Source: Pontibacter litorisediminis (lineage in GTDB: Bacteria > Bacteroidota > Bacteroidia > Cytophagales > Hymenobacteraceae). Taken from it: 64,000 nt of DNA. Shown here one piece after another: positions 40,644 to 48,964 of the stretch; within the stretch, counting starts at the first letter, position 1, and the number at the start of each line of letters is the position of its first letter. The stretch is from the NCBI RefSeq assembly GCF_029360645.1, contig NZ_JARDUA010000001.1:992001-1056000 (forward strand), given 5' to 3'. A program made the translations under genes and the position numbers. A model generated the notes under the pieces. It had not been told where the DNA came from. It searched no databases and saw only the letters and a program-made list of their open reading frames with translations.

Positions 40644-41213
40644 ATGTCAAAAAGTAACGAGAGGGAGTTAACTGCAGCGCAGTGCGAAGAACTCCTGAAT
40701 GCATTGAAAAAGCGTTTTGATAAAAACATGCACCGCCATAAAAGCCTTGAATGGGCAAACGTACAGGCAAAGCTGGAGGTAAACTTGGAAAAGCTGTGGT
40801 CGCTGCACGAAATGGAAAGAACCGGCGGTGAACCGGACGTTATAGGCTATGATGAAAAGACTGGCGAGTACATTTTCTATGATTGCGCGGATGAAAGCCC
40901 TAAAGGACGCAGAAGCGTTTGCTACGACCGCGAAGGGCAGGAATCCAGGAAAGAGCATAAGCCGGAGTACAACGCTGTTGACATGGCTGCTGCCATGGGC
41001 ATTGAGCTGTTAACAGAAGAGCAGTATCGGGAGCTGCAGAAGCTAGGTGACTTCGATACCAAAACATCGAGCTGGGTGAAAACGCCTGTCGAAATCAGGA
41101 AACATGGCGGCGCCCTTTTCTGTGATCGCCGCTACAATCATGTCTTCTTGTATCATAACGGTGCCCAATCATACTATGCCGCCAGAGCGTTTCGCGGTTC
41201 GCTCAAAGTCTAA
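40644..41213 (+). CDS. DUF4256 family protein
   Basis: The 189-residue soluble protein fits the DUF4256 family from end to end: an N-terminal helix ELLNALKKRFDKNMHRHKSLEWANVQAKL, then GGEPDVIGYDEKTGEYIFYDCADESPKGRRSVCYD, MAAAMGIELLTEEQYRELQKLGDFDTKTSSWVKTP, and a C-terminal strand region ending YYAARAFRGSLKV. The function of the family is unknown. It lies in a patch of accessory genes and is probably transcribed on its own. Confidence 0.88.
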   Translation: MSKSNERELTAAQCEELLNALKKRFDKNMHRHKSLEWANVQAKLEVNLEKLWSLHEMERTGGEPDVIGYDEKTGEYIFYDCADESPKGRRSVCYDREGQESRKEHKPEYNAVDMAAAMGIELLTEEQYRELQKLGDFDTKTSSWVKTPVEIRKHGGALFCDRRYNHVFLYHNGAQSYYAARAFRGSLKV

Positions 41214-41322
41214 CCGCTTGCCTTTATACCGGGATCATTAGAGAAGAAACATAGCTGAAGGTTTGCGGAAGCATCACCAAGGCTGATGTACCTTTCCACC
41301 ATCCATTAAATGCCACAAGAGC

Positions 41323-42285
41323 ATGCCTAACAAAAACACCGTTGAAGTAGAGGTAACCTGTACTTATGCCAGCCCGCCTGAGCAAGTATACGGTGCCTGG
41401 CTGAACGCACAAATGGCCCGCCAGTGGTTCGCGCCTGGCCTTGGGGAGACGGAGCCGGTACAGTTAGACGCCAAGGTAGGAGGCAAATTCCGAATTGTGC
41501 AGGTGCGGGATGGGCAAGCGGTTGGCCACCATGGAAAGTACCTGGCGCTGGACCAGCCACACTACCTCTCTTTTACCTGGGCAATGGATGACATGGAAGA
41601 AGAGGATACAGTCCGCATCTACATAAAACCTGCGGGCAGCGGCTCAGCGGTCAGGCTGGTGCACGAGATGGATGAGGCCTGGAAAGCGTATGCCGACAGA
41701 ACCCGTGAGGCCTGGTTGGCTATGATGCAGCATATGGATAAATTGATCAGCCGTAACAGCATAGGAAGTTCATTTGCAACCTTCGAAACCGAGCGTCTCA
41801 TCATCAGACCTACATCCTGTGAAGACGCTCCGTTTATACTGGAACTCCTGAACACGCCGCAGTGGCTGCAGTACATTGGCGATCGGAACGTGAAATCTGT
41901 TAAAGCGGCAGAAGAATACATCAGCAGCAGAATGTTACCCCAGTTGAAAAGGCTGGGGTATGGTAATTACACGGTGATCCGCAAAGCAGATGGCGCCAAA
42001 CTGGGCACCTGCGGCCTCTACGACCGCGAAGGCCTGACCGGCATCGACATTGGCTTTGCCTTCCTGCCGCAACACGAGAAGCAGGGCTACGCATTTGAGG
42101 CTGCCTGTAAATTAAAGGATGCTGCTTTCGAGCATTTCGGATTAAAGCACCTCTGCGCGATCACCACAAAAGATAACCAGGCAAGCCAGAAGCTGCTGGA
42201 AAAGCTGGGGCTCAGGTACAGCGGCCTGGTTCAGCTTCCGAACGATGCAGAGCAGCTGTTGCTTTATGAGCTTCTGGTTGAGTAA
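41323..42285 (+). CDS. fusion of an AHSA1/SRPBCC domain with a GNAT acetyltransferase
   Basis: The 320-residue protein has two clear parts. Residues 1-145 are an AHSA1-type SRPBCC domain (VTCTYASPPEQVYGAWLNAQMARQWFAPG, then DAKVGGKFRI and HHGKYLALDQPHYLSFTW). Residues about 152-320 are a RimJ/RimL-like GNAT domain (FETERLIIRPTSCEDAPFILELLN, KLGTCGLYDREGLTGIDIGFAFLPQHEKQGYAFEA, NQASQKLLEKLGLRYSG). Each is usually a separate small protein. The reading frame is continuous, so this looks like a real fusion unless an indel error joined neighbours. The SRPBCC part may bind a hydrophobic ligand; the GNAT part acetylates an amine; neither substrate is known. Confidence 0.85.
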   Translation: MPNKNTVEVEVTCTYASPPEQVYGAWLNAQMARQWFAPGLGETEPVQLDAKVGGKFRIVQVRDGQAVGHHGKYLALDQPHYLSFTWAMDDMEEEDTVRIYIKPAGSGSAVRLVHEMDEAWKAYADRTREAWLAMMQHMDKLISRNSIGSSFATFETERLIIRPTSCEDAPFILELLNTPQWLQYIGDRNVKSVKAAEEYISSRMLPQLKRLGYGNYTVIRKADGAKLGTCGLYDREGLTGIDIGFAFLPQHEKQGYAFEAACKLKDAAFEHFGLKHLCAITTKDNQASQKLLEKLGLRYSGLVQLPNDAEQLLLYELLVE

Positions 42286-42307
42286 ATTTCCCGCATAGTC
42301 GCCTCTG

Positions 42308-42328
42308 CCGAAAGCATACGCTTACGCG
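42308..42328. repeat. single-arm relative of the inverted repeat at 36512
   Basis: CCGAAAGCATACGCTTACGC matches the left arm at 36518 in about 17 of 21 positions. No partner arm was found close by. Confidence 0.35.
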
Positions 42329-42366
42329 CCTTGGCACAGGCCAAACCAACACAACACGAAAAAGCG

Positions 42367-42795
42367 ATGAACAACCCCTACCTGACACGCATTGCCTCCA
42401 CTGGCCTGCTTATTATCCTTTTCCTCTTCGTGCTTTTTCACCTGCTTATTTTAACAGGAGTAGTTCCTTTCGATGCAGTCTGGGGCGGGAGGCTAAAGGA
42501 TCGGGAACAAATGCTGGCGTTCGAGAGTGTCTCTATTCTGATGAACCTGGTAATGCTTGCTGTGGTAAGTACACATGCCGGTGTCCTGAGAGTAAACATC
42601 AACCGTAGGCTGGTGAAGGCACTTCTGTGGGGAATGTTTCTCCTTTTTCTTCTGAACACGATAGGCAACGCTTTCTCCACCAACGAACTGGAAAAGGGCA
42701 TTTTTACTCCACTGACGCTACTAATGGCTTTTTTTAGCCTGGTATTGGCCAGGAGCAAAGGGGAAGCAAGCACATCGGCAAACATGAAAGAGTAA
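42367..42795 (+). CDS. hypothetical four-helix membrane protein
   Basis: The 142-residue protein has four predicted transmembrane helices (LIILFLFVLFHLLILTGVV, VSILMNLVMLAVVSTHAGVL, ALLWGMFLLFLLNTIGNAF and IFTPLTLLMAFFSLVLARS). I do not recognise a named family. The ATG at 42367 is preferred over a TTG 36 bp upstream because that extension has no membrane or family features and overlaps a repeat-like region. It converges on the CPBP-like gene, 20 bp apart, without a strong terminator between them. Confidence 0.7.
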   Translation: MNNPYLTRIASTGLLIILFLFVLFHLLILTGVVPFDAVWGGRLKDREQMLAFESVSILMNLVMLAVVSTHAGVLRVNINRRLVKALLWGMFLLFLLNTIGNAFSTNELEKGIFTPLTLLMAFFSLVLARSKGEASTSANMKE

Positions 42796-42815
42796 CTTCT
42801 TCCCGGCAGGGCGAA

Positions 42816-43622
42816 CTATATGGCGCGCTCTTCCTCCGTCCGTAGTTCCTGCACAGGCGCGCTGCTAGCTCTGCCCGCCAGCACGAAGTACACCGCTGGC
42901 AGCATCAGTGCTGTAATGGCTAAGCCTACGTAATCATAGAGCGGCCCCTCCTGCACGTTTTCGAGCTGCCAAACGCCGGTCCCGCCAAAGCCGTACATCA
43001 CCCTATACATCACATTGCCGCCCCAATGCAACCCTAAAGACATCCAGATAGCACCTGTTTTTAGCACCGTATAGGCAAAAGAAACGCCTAGCAGCGCAGA
43101 GAATACCATGTTTAGCGGATCAAACCCTCCGTTCCAGCCATCATCCAAAGCATAGAGCACGGTTGCCACAAACACGTACCAGGCCAGCAGCTGGCGCCTA
43201 CGGAAAAAGGCAAACCAGTAGCCGCGAATGGTGATGTCGTTGAGGATGGAGGAGAAAAACATGGCCAGCAGCGCCTGCCCCAGCATCGGAAGTATAAAGG
43301 ATGGCTCCATGAGCCCCGCCACCTCAAACTTGCCCAACTCATAAAAAGCCAGGTACTTTAGCGCGTAAACGCAAAAACCAATCAAAAAGCCCACCGCCAG
43401 GTTTGGCAGCCAGCCCTTATGCCGCTCCATGCCCAGCGACCTGAGCCCCTGCAGCTGCAGCACAAACCTGCTTATCAGAAAAGCCACTACAAAGAAGCCT
43501 GCCCAGTAGGCAAACCACACCGGCACATTGCCAGCATCAAAAAAGCGGGGAACAAGGACTACATAAAGGCTCAGCAGCACAAAGCCCAGTAGCCAAAGCG
43601 CGAGAGGAGTCTTCTTTTCCAT
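42816..43622 (-). CDS. CPBP/Abi-like membrane protein with altered active-site residues
   Basis: The 268-residue protein has seven or eight hydrophobic helices. It matches the CPBP (CaaX protease and bacteriocin-processing) layout: motif 1 at SSILNDITIRGYWFAFF, motif 2 at MVFSALLGVSFAYTVLKTG and motif 3 at LGLHWGGNVMY (His199, Asn203). In active members motif 1 is EExxxR; here residues 128-129 are Asn-Asp, with Arg133 kept. It may therefore be inactive or use changed chemistry. A well-formed promoter lies upstream on the minus strand. Confidence 0.75.
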   Translation of the reverse strand: MEKKTPLALWLLGFVLLSLYVVLVPRFFDAGNVPVWFAYWAGFFVVAFLISRFVLQLQGLRSLGMERHKGWLPNLAVGFLIGFCVYALKYLAFYELGKFEVAGLMEPSFILPMLGQALLAMFFSSILNDITIRGYWFAFFRRRQLLAWYVFVATVLYALDDGWNGGFDPLNMVFSALLGVSFAYTVLKTGAIWMSLGLHWGGNVMYRVMYGFGGTGVWQLENVQEGPLYDYVGLAITALMLPAVYFVLAGRASSAPVQELRTEEERAI

Positions 43623-43645
43623 AGTGTTAGGTGGAGGTGCAGGAG

Positions 43646-43675
43646 CAAATGTAGCTATTTATACTTTACAGTCAA
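43646..43675 (-). promoter_or_regulatory. Bacteroidota-type promoter of the CPBP-like gene
   Basis: On the minus strand TTG (43673-43675) is followed after 19 bases by TACATTTG (43646-43653). This fits the consensus in both boxes, 23 bp before the start codon. Confidence 0.7.
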
Positions 43676-43710
43676 GCGGTTAGGGGCTTCACAGATCCGC
43701 TATCCTCTGT

Positions 43711-43761
43711 AAAGTATAAACGCCCTCTCCGGCAGCAAGCCAGAGAGGGCGTTTATACTTT
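43711..43761 (-). terminator. terminator after fabD, built from AAAGTATAAA
   Basis: Arms AAAGTATAAACGCCCTCT and AGAGGGCGTTTATACTTT pair perfectly. The outer part of the stem is the over-represented AAGTATA word and its complement. It lies 18 bp past the fabD stop. Confidence 0.85.
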
Positions 43762-43778
43762 ATACTTTGCGATACTGC

Positions 43779-44657
43779 CTATTCGGCAGAGCTCACTTCG
43801 GCTGTGCGCTCAATCTTCTTCACCAGCCCCTGCAGCACTTTGCCTGGGCCGCACTCTACAAAGTGCGTGGCACCGTCGGCTACCATCTGCTGCACCGACT
43901 GTGTCCAGCGTACCGGGGCCGTCAGCTGGCTGATCAGGTTCTGCTTGATCTCCTGCGGATCGGTGTGCGGTTTGGCGTCCACGTTCTGGTAAATCGGGCA
44001 AATGCCTTTTGAGAACGTCGTTTCTTCAATAGCCCTGGCTAGCTCCTCCTCAGCCGGCTTCATCAGCGGTGAGTGAAAGGCACCTCCCACCGGCAGCGGC
44101 AGGGCACGCTTGGCACCGGCCTCCTTCATTTTCTCGCAGGCTATTTCGATGCCTTTGTTGGACCCGGAGATCACCAATTGGCCTGGGCAGTTATAGTTGG
44201 CAGCTACTACCACCTCACCCTCCACGGAGGCACATACTTCCTCCACCTTCGCGTCCTCCAGGCCAAGTATGGCGGCCATGGTAGACGGGTTGGCCTCACA
44301 GGCAGCCTGCATGGCCATGGCTCTTTTGTACACCAGCCGAAGGCCGTCCTCAAAGCTCAGCACCTTGCTGGCCACCAAAGCCGAAAACTCACCCAGAGAG
44401 TGGCCTGCCACCATGTCCGGGGCGAAGTCTTTGGCTACGGCTGCCTGCGCCACAGAGTGCAGGAAAATAGCCGGTTGCGTTACCCTTGTCTGCTTCAGCT
44501 CCTCGTCGGTGCCGCTAAACATAATCTCGGTGATGTTGAAACTAAGGATCTCGTTTGCCTTGTCGAACAGCTGCTTTGCTTCTTCGTGCTGCTCATACAG
44601 GTCTTTGCCCATCCCTACAAACTGAGAACCCTGTCCCGGGAAAACGTATGCTTTCAT
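43779..44657 (-). CDS. fabD: malonyl-CoA:ACP transacylase
   Basis: The 292-residue enzyme loads malonyl units onto acyl carrier protein for fatty-acid synthesis. Motifs are KAYVFPGQGSQFVGMG at the N-terminus, the nucleophile DMVAGHSLGEFSAL (Ser87), the ferredoxin-like subdomain with EGEVVVAANYNCPGQLVISG, the catalytic His in LPVGGAFHSPLMKPAE, and FVECGPGKVLQGLVKKI near the end. Length and order are normal. It is transcribed alone, with a repeat-rich upstream region. Confidence 0.96.
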   Translation of the reverse strand: MKAYVFPGQGSQFVGMGKDLYEQHEEAKQLFDKANEILSFNITEIMFSGTDEELKQTRVTQPAIFLHSVAQAAVAKDFAPDMVAGHSLGEFSALVASKVLSFEDGLRLVYKRAMAMQAACEANPSTMAAILGLEDAKVEEVCASVEGEVVVAANYNCPGQLVISGSNKGIEIACEKMKEAGAKRALPLPVGGAFHSPLMKPAEEELARAIEETTFSKGICPIYQNVDAKPHTDPQEIKQNLISQLTAPVRWTQSVQQMVADGATHFVECGPGKVLQGLVKKIERTAEVSSAE

Positions 44658-44693
44658 TCGTTGCTCGTTATTAGTTATTCGTTATTCGATTCT
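44655..44693. repeat. CGTTATT-iterated sequence upstream of fabD
   Basis: Units of the type CGTTATT/CGTTGCT repeat four to five times just before and over the fabD start codon. Simple repeats of this kind are common in Bacteroidota intergenic DNA. Confidence 0.5.
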
Positions 44694-44710
44694 TCCTTTT
44701 GATAGTTGAT

Positions 44711-44833
44711 TTGCTGCATTGTTAAATGGCTAAACTGTTGAAGGGATGTTTTGCTAGGTACAAATCTATAGTTGCCAGTTCTATACTTCCCCGGAATCAA
44801 CCATGCAACAAAACAGCAACTGAACAATTTAAC
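44711..44833. repeat. second copy of the intergenic repeat at 37734
   Basis: The words TTGCTG, GTTAAATGGCTAAA, GGATGTT, AATCAACCATG and AACAATTTAACC occur in the same order as at 37734-37830, with a longer middle. The right end runs into the stop codon of the DCC protein gene. Confidence 0.5.
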
Positions 44834-45257
44834 CTACAAACCTTGCCCGCTGCTCGGGGCTAGGCAACATGCAGGCTTCGGTGCGCCCAGCTATGCGGTA
44901 GCGGTTTTTGGCCACCAACCGGTACACAAAATTGCGGAAAGATAACGGAATAATGCGAAAAACAGCAAGTATGGACAGTGGAAAGTCCAGATGGCCCGCG
45001 ATGCGCAGGGCCGCCTCAGACTCGGTGTAGAGCCTGCCGTTCTCATAGAAAAGCATGGAATCAGGTAAAGGCGCCGGAATTTCTGCTTGGGGCACCAACT
45101 TCTCCAACACCCCCGATTGCAGGGCAGCAAAGTATAAGGTATGACGCGAGTTATATTTTAAAGCAATCTGCACGCTGCCTTGGCAAAAGCCGCAGGTGCC
45201 GTCGTAAAACACAACGGGTTTATCCTGCAGCTCTTCCATGTCTGGCACCTTCTTCAT
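44829..45257 (-). CDS. DCC-family thiol-disulfide oxidoreductase-like protein (DUF393)
   Basis: The 142-residue protein has the family signature VVFYDGTCGFCQGSVQIALKYN near the N-terminus, with CxxC, followed by YFAALQSG and DSMLFYENGRLYTESEAALRIAGHL. The family is thioredoxin-like with unknown substrates. I choose the ATG at 45257, which overlaps the stop of the preceding T9SS protein gene by one base (TAATG), over an ATG 21 bp upstream. This coupling implies one transcript with the T9SS gene. Confidence 0.88.
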   Translation of the reverse strand: MKKVPDMEELQDKPVVFYDGTCGFCQGSVQIALKYNSRHTLYFAALQSGVLEKLVPQAEIPAPLPDSMLFYENGRLYTESEAALRIAGHLDFPLSILAVFRIIPLSFRNFVYRLVAKNRYRIAGRTEACMLPSPEQRARFVG

Positions 45258-48028
45258 TAACGCACAATCTCTACCCACCCTTTGTAGGTGGCCCGGGCCT
45301 TGGCCGGGTCTAAGGTGTAAAACTCAACTTCTGCCTCGTAGTAATAGGTGCCGTCGGTCAGGCGGTTACCGTCATTGTCCACACCTGGCCAGTTGATATA
45401 GCGGCCTTCGCCTTCGGTAACCTTACCGCTATCATATACCTGCACACCCCAGCGGTTAAACACTTTAAAGCGCATGCTCCTGATAAAGGCCCTTACCTTC
45501 GGTCGGAACACATCGTTCAGGTTATCCCCGTTTGGCGTGATGATGTTCGGCAGAATGAAAGTGATACAGTTATCGTTGCACACCTCGTTGCTGAACGCAC
45601 TCTCACGGCCATCCACGTCAGTGGCAGTTACCACGTAGCAACCCGCAAATGATTGCAGCCCGCTGTGCGTATACGTGGTTTCGGTCGTGGTATCGAGGGG
45701 CGTGTACTCCGCCTCTAGCGTTGGCTTAAAGTATACGGTATAGTAGGCAATCTCATCCGTGCAATCGCCGGTAATATTGGGGACCCAGTTTAGCACGTTC
45801 TGGTAAGGCGGTTCTGCTGGGTTCTGCGCAAACACGTTACAGTCGAGCTGCTCTATGCTTAGCTCAGGCGGGCAGATGAGTTTGGGCAAGGTGACGCATA
45901 CCTGCTGGCTGTTGTTGAGCAAAGGTTCCGGCAGCCCCTCTATTCCATAGGTACCGGCCGTTTGTACATAGTAGCAGTACTCCTGCCCGCGTACCAGTTC
46001 CTCCCCATTAAATGTGCCGGCGTCCGTGTAGGAGCCACCCGTGGCCGTGGCAGATACGCTATCGATCAGGGCAAACTGACCACCCGCAGCACGCCTGTAG
46101 ATATAGTGCTGCAGCACCTCATTGTTCCAGGGCACATCGTAGGTCCAGCTTAGCCCCACTTCTTTTATCTCGCCCTCCGATGGCTGCGCCTCCAAGTATA
46201 CACTGGAAGCCTCGGCACTATCGCGTAGGGAGGTGGGCTGGCCACCCGGCTGCGGTGTCTGGTAAAACTCCAGGCGGTAGCGGTAGGCATTCTCTACTGT
46301 GTTGAGGCGGGTATCTACAAACGTTGTGTCGGCCATGTTGCGGGTGCGCTTCACTTCGGTAAAGCCTGCTCCGGCCTCCATGCCCACTTTGCGGTACAGC
46401 CTGTACTCCAGCGGCGGGGTCAGTTTCTCCACCTCCATAGGGCGGGTCCACTTCACGGTAATCTCACCGTTTGTCTGGTCAGTCTCGTCAACAGTTACAT
46501 TGGTCAGGTATGGAATATCCTGGTCTATCACCACGCAGGTCTCCAAAGAGGCAAGGCTCTCGCCAAAGCCGGTGCGGGGGAAGGTGGCGTAGATGATGTA
46601 GCAATACTCCACTCCGGCCTTCAGGCCAGCGCCATTGTTGTTATCAAAGAAAGTCACCTGGCCCGCATCCACCTCGCCAATCAGCACATAACCCGTAGAG
46701 GCGGGTACGCCGGTCTGGCACTCATCCGGCACAAAATTGCTTGGCCCCTCGCGCCTGTAGATACGGATTTTGTCTGCATTCTCGCAGACGTAAGGGTCCC
46801 AGGTAAGGGTCACGTTGCGGTCTGCGCTCGCGGCATCCAGGTTCTCCGGCGCCGGCCCGATCACCGTGATGTTCCAGGGCTGCAGGTCGGCCAGTCGCTC
46901 ATCCCCGTTTGGCCTCACGTCCTCGGCGCGGAACACGACCTGGTAAGGAGCTCTGCGAACATCTTCGCATGTGGTACTCCAGACAAACACGCCTGTGGCA
47001 GAGCCCGGCCTGTTGGTTGTCTGCTGAAAAGTGGCCGGAGGCACGATACCGCTACCAGCCACCGTCAGGTTGATCAGGTCCCCGTCAGGGTCGGTGGCCT
47101 TCACGATGCCGCGCAAGGTGGTGCCTGCCACCACGCAGGTGTCTTTAGGCTCAAGCACTGGTGGGCGGTTTTCGTTCTCCTCCACGTTAATGCGCATGTC
47201 GCGCACTACTTCGCCAATTTTCACGGCTCCTCCATTAGGGCCGCGCCGCCACTCCTCCACTACAAAGGCGATGTTATACCTGCCGGCCAGGCAGGGGGCA
47301 TCCCAGGTCAGTTGGCCCGTGTATACATCCAACCTAAAAAAGGCAGGACCGCTGTCATCCGATGTACGGCAGTTGGCCACCTGGTCAGGGTTGCGGTAGC
47401 CCGGCACCACGGCAATGTCCCCGCTCGGCTGCTCGTAACGTGGCGCGATCAGCTTAAAGGCAAGGCTATCACCATCGGCGTCATAAGCGCCGGGGTTGTG
47501 CACGAACTTGCGGAACATGGCCGCGTCATCAATAGGCGCCACCGTAAGCACCGGGGTAGAGTTAAAGCCGCGCAGGGCGTTTATGTCGATGGTTGTGGAG
47601 ATAAAAAAGGAGCGCTGGTCAGATGGGGGCGCCATGTTGAGAATGTTGTTGTCCCTGTTCTGCCCAATCCAATAGGTCGTGTAGGTGCCGTCTGAGGGAT
47701 AAGTATACTCCCACTCGAACACTTCCCGGTCTGTCTCAGAGTTGATGGGGGTAACCGATTTCCGCGGTACTATTATCGTGGAGTTTCCAACACCTGTATA
47801 AATAACCACTTCCGGGTCCTCAGCCTGCGAGAAGTGGTTGGTGTAGATAATCATGGTAAAGAAAAAGCGGCGGGGGTTAGGGTTCGGAGTCGTGTCCCGC
47901 TTGGCAGTAATATCCCCTGCTCTAATATGAGTAGCCTGTACTTCCGAGAAAGTACCCAACAGCAACAAAATCAACACCCACAACAGACTACCATGCAGCA
48001 GATACTTCAGGCGTATAAGGTTTGGCAT
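45257..48028 (-). CDS. large secreted protein with Fn3-like domains and T9SS type-B sorting domain
   Basis: The 923-residue protein has a signal peptide (YLLHGSLLWVLILLLLGTFSEVQA). An N-terminal region (ATHIRAGDITAKRDTTPNPNPRRFFFTM) follows that is typical of Bacteroidota gliding-associated surface proteins, then several Ig/Fn3-like repeats (for example GPAPENLDAASADRNVTLTWDPY and EGEIKEVGLSWTYDVPWN). The last 85 residues are a gliding-motility-type C-terminal domain (ITFILPNIITPNGDNLNDVFRPK, FKVFNRWGVQVYDS, GTYYYEAEVEFYT), known as the type-B T9SS signal. It probably attaches to the cell surface and may act in adhesion or motility; no enzyme motif is seen. Confidence 0.9.
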   Translation of the reverse strand: MPNLIRLKYLLHGSLLWVLILLLLGTFSEVQATHIRAGDITAKRDTTPNPNPRRFFFTMIIYTNHFSQAEDPEVVIYTGVGNSTIIVPRKSVTPINSETDREVFEWEYTYPSDGTYTTYWIGQNRDNNILNMAPPSDQRSFFISTTIDINALRGFNSTPVLTVAPIDDAAMFRKFVHNPGAYDADGDSLAFKLIAPRYEQPSGDIAVVPGYRNPDQVANCRTSDDSGPAFFRLDVYTGQLTWDAPCLAGRYNIAFVVEEWRRGPNGGAVKIGEVVRDMRINVEENENRPPVLEPKDTCVVAGTTLRGIVKATDPDGDLINLTVAGSGIVPPATFQQTTNRPGSATGVFVWSTTCEDVRRAPYQVVFRAEDVRPNGDERLADLQPWNITVIGPAPENLDAASADRNVTLTWDPYVCENADKIRIYRREGPSNFVPDECQTGVPASTGYVLIGEVDAGQVTFFDNNNGAGLKAGVEYCYIIYATFPRTGFGESLASLETCVVIDQDIPYLTNVTVDETDQTNGEITVKWTRPMEVEKLTPPLEYRLYRKVGMEAGAGFTEVKRTRNMADTTFVDTRLNTVENAYRYRLEFYQTPQPGGQPTSLRDSAEASSVYLEAQPSEGEIKEVGLSWTYDVPWNNEVLQHYIYRRAAGGQFALIDSVSATATGGSYTDAGTFNGEELVRGQEYCYYVQTAGTYGIEGLPEPLLNNSQQVCVTLPKLICPPELSIEQLDCNVFAQNPAEPPYQNVLNWVPNITGDCTDEIAYYTVYFKPTLEAEYTPLDTTTETTYTHSGLQSFAGCYVVTATDVDGRESAFSNEVCNDNCITFILPNIITPNGDNLNDVFRPKVRAFIRSMRFKVFNRWGVQVYDSGKVTEGEGRYINWPGVDNDGNRLTDGTYYYEAEVEFYTLDPAKARATYKGWVEIVR

Positions 48029-48180
48029 AGATCAATTGGGTTAGGCAGTAAATATAGTATAATCTTAAACTTACTTTATACTAAAATGTTGTCTTTATAG
48101 ACAAGTTGAGGGGGAAAAAAGATGTAGACTATTAAAATTACGGGGAGCAATTTAGATTGATTCAAAATATTGTATAGAAA

Positions 48181-48211
48181 TTGTTTTCTAAGCGCCCTCC
48201 GTGTACCTTTG
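48181..48211 (+). promoter_or_regulatory. Bacteroidota-type promoter of sdhCAB
   Basis: TTG at 48181-48183 is followed after 20 bases by TACCTTTG at 48204-48211. Both boxes fit TTG-N19-21-TAnnTTTG. The leader to the sdhC ATG is about 45 nt. Confidence 0.75.
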
Positions 48212-48262
48212 AGCGGTAAAAAACTATCGCTTATTTCACTTAAAAACCTATAACAAACACAG

Positions 48263-48943
48263 ATGAATTGGTTTACTAAAACGTTTTCCGGTACTGTCGG
48301 GCGGAAGATCGTAATGTCAGTTACGGGCCTCTTTCTTTGCTCTTTTCTGGTAGTGCACCTGATCGGAAACCTGCAGTTGTTCCGAAATGACGGAGGAGAA
48401 GCCTTCAACCTCTACTCTGACTTTATGGCGCACAACGGCATCATCCGCGTGATGGAGATAGTGCTGGTACTGGGCTTTCTGTTCCACATTTACGATGCGC
48501 TCGTGCTCACGCGCCGCAACAAGGCAGCCCGCCCTGTAGATTACGCCAACAACCATCCGGAGGAAAACAGCACCTGGTCTTCCCGCAACATGGGCCTGCT
48601 TGGCACGGTGATCCTGGTGTTCCTGATCATTCACCTCTGGAATTTCTTCGTGCCGGCCCGTTTTGGCGGCCTGGAGGGTGTGGTGATTGAAGATGTGGAG
48701 TATGATAACCTGTACCTGAAGGTTGTGCAATCCTTCCAGATCTGGTGGTATGTGCTGATCTACGTGATCTCCATGGTTGCCCTTGCTTATCACCTGATCC
48801 ACGGGTTCCAGAGTGCCTTCCAAACACTTGGCCTGGACCATAAGAAGTACACGCCATTCATCCAGAAGTTTGGTGTCGCTTTCTCTGTGCTGGTGTGCCT
48901 GGGCTTTGCCGCTATCCCACTGTATTTCTTCTTCTTTGTGTAA
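48263..48943 (+). CDS. sdhC: succinate dehydrogenase/fumarate reductase cytochrome b subunit
   Basis: The 226-residue membrane subunit has five predicted helices and conserved His residues (VVHLIGNLQLF, VLGFLFHIYDALVLTRR, VFLIIHLWNFF, YVISMVALAYHLIHGFQSAFQTLGL). This matches the single-polypeptide di-haem b type of Bacteroidota and epsilonproteobacterial-like complexes, which need no separate SdhD. It anchors the flavoprotein and iron-sulfur subunits encoded next and passes electrons to menaquinone. It is the first gene of the operon, with a clear promoter upstream. Confidence 0.95.
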   Translation: MNWFTKTFSGTVGRKIVMSVTGLFLCSFLVVHLIGNLQLFRNDGGEAFNLYSDFMAHNGIIRVMEIVLVLGFLFHIYDALVLTRRNKAARPVDYANNHPEENSTWSSRNMGLLGTVILVFLIIHLWNFFVPARFGGLEGVVIEDVEYDNLYLKVVQSFQIWWYVLIYVISMVALAYHLIHGFQSAFQTLGLDHKKYTPFIQKFGVAFSVLVCLGFAAIPLYFFFFV

Positions 48944-48964
48944 AAAAAGCTTTCTATAGTTGCT

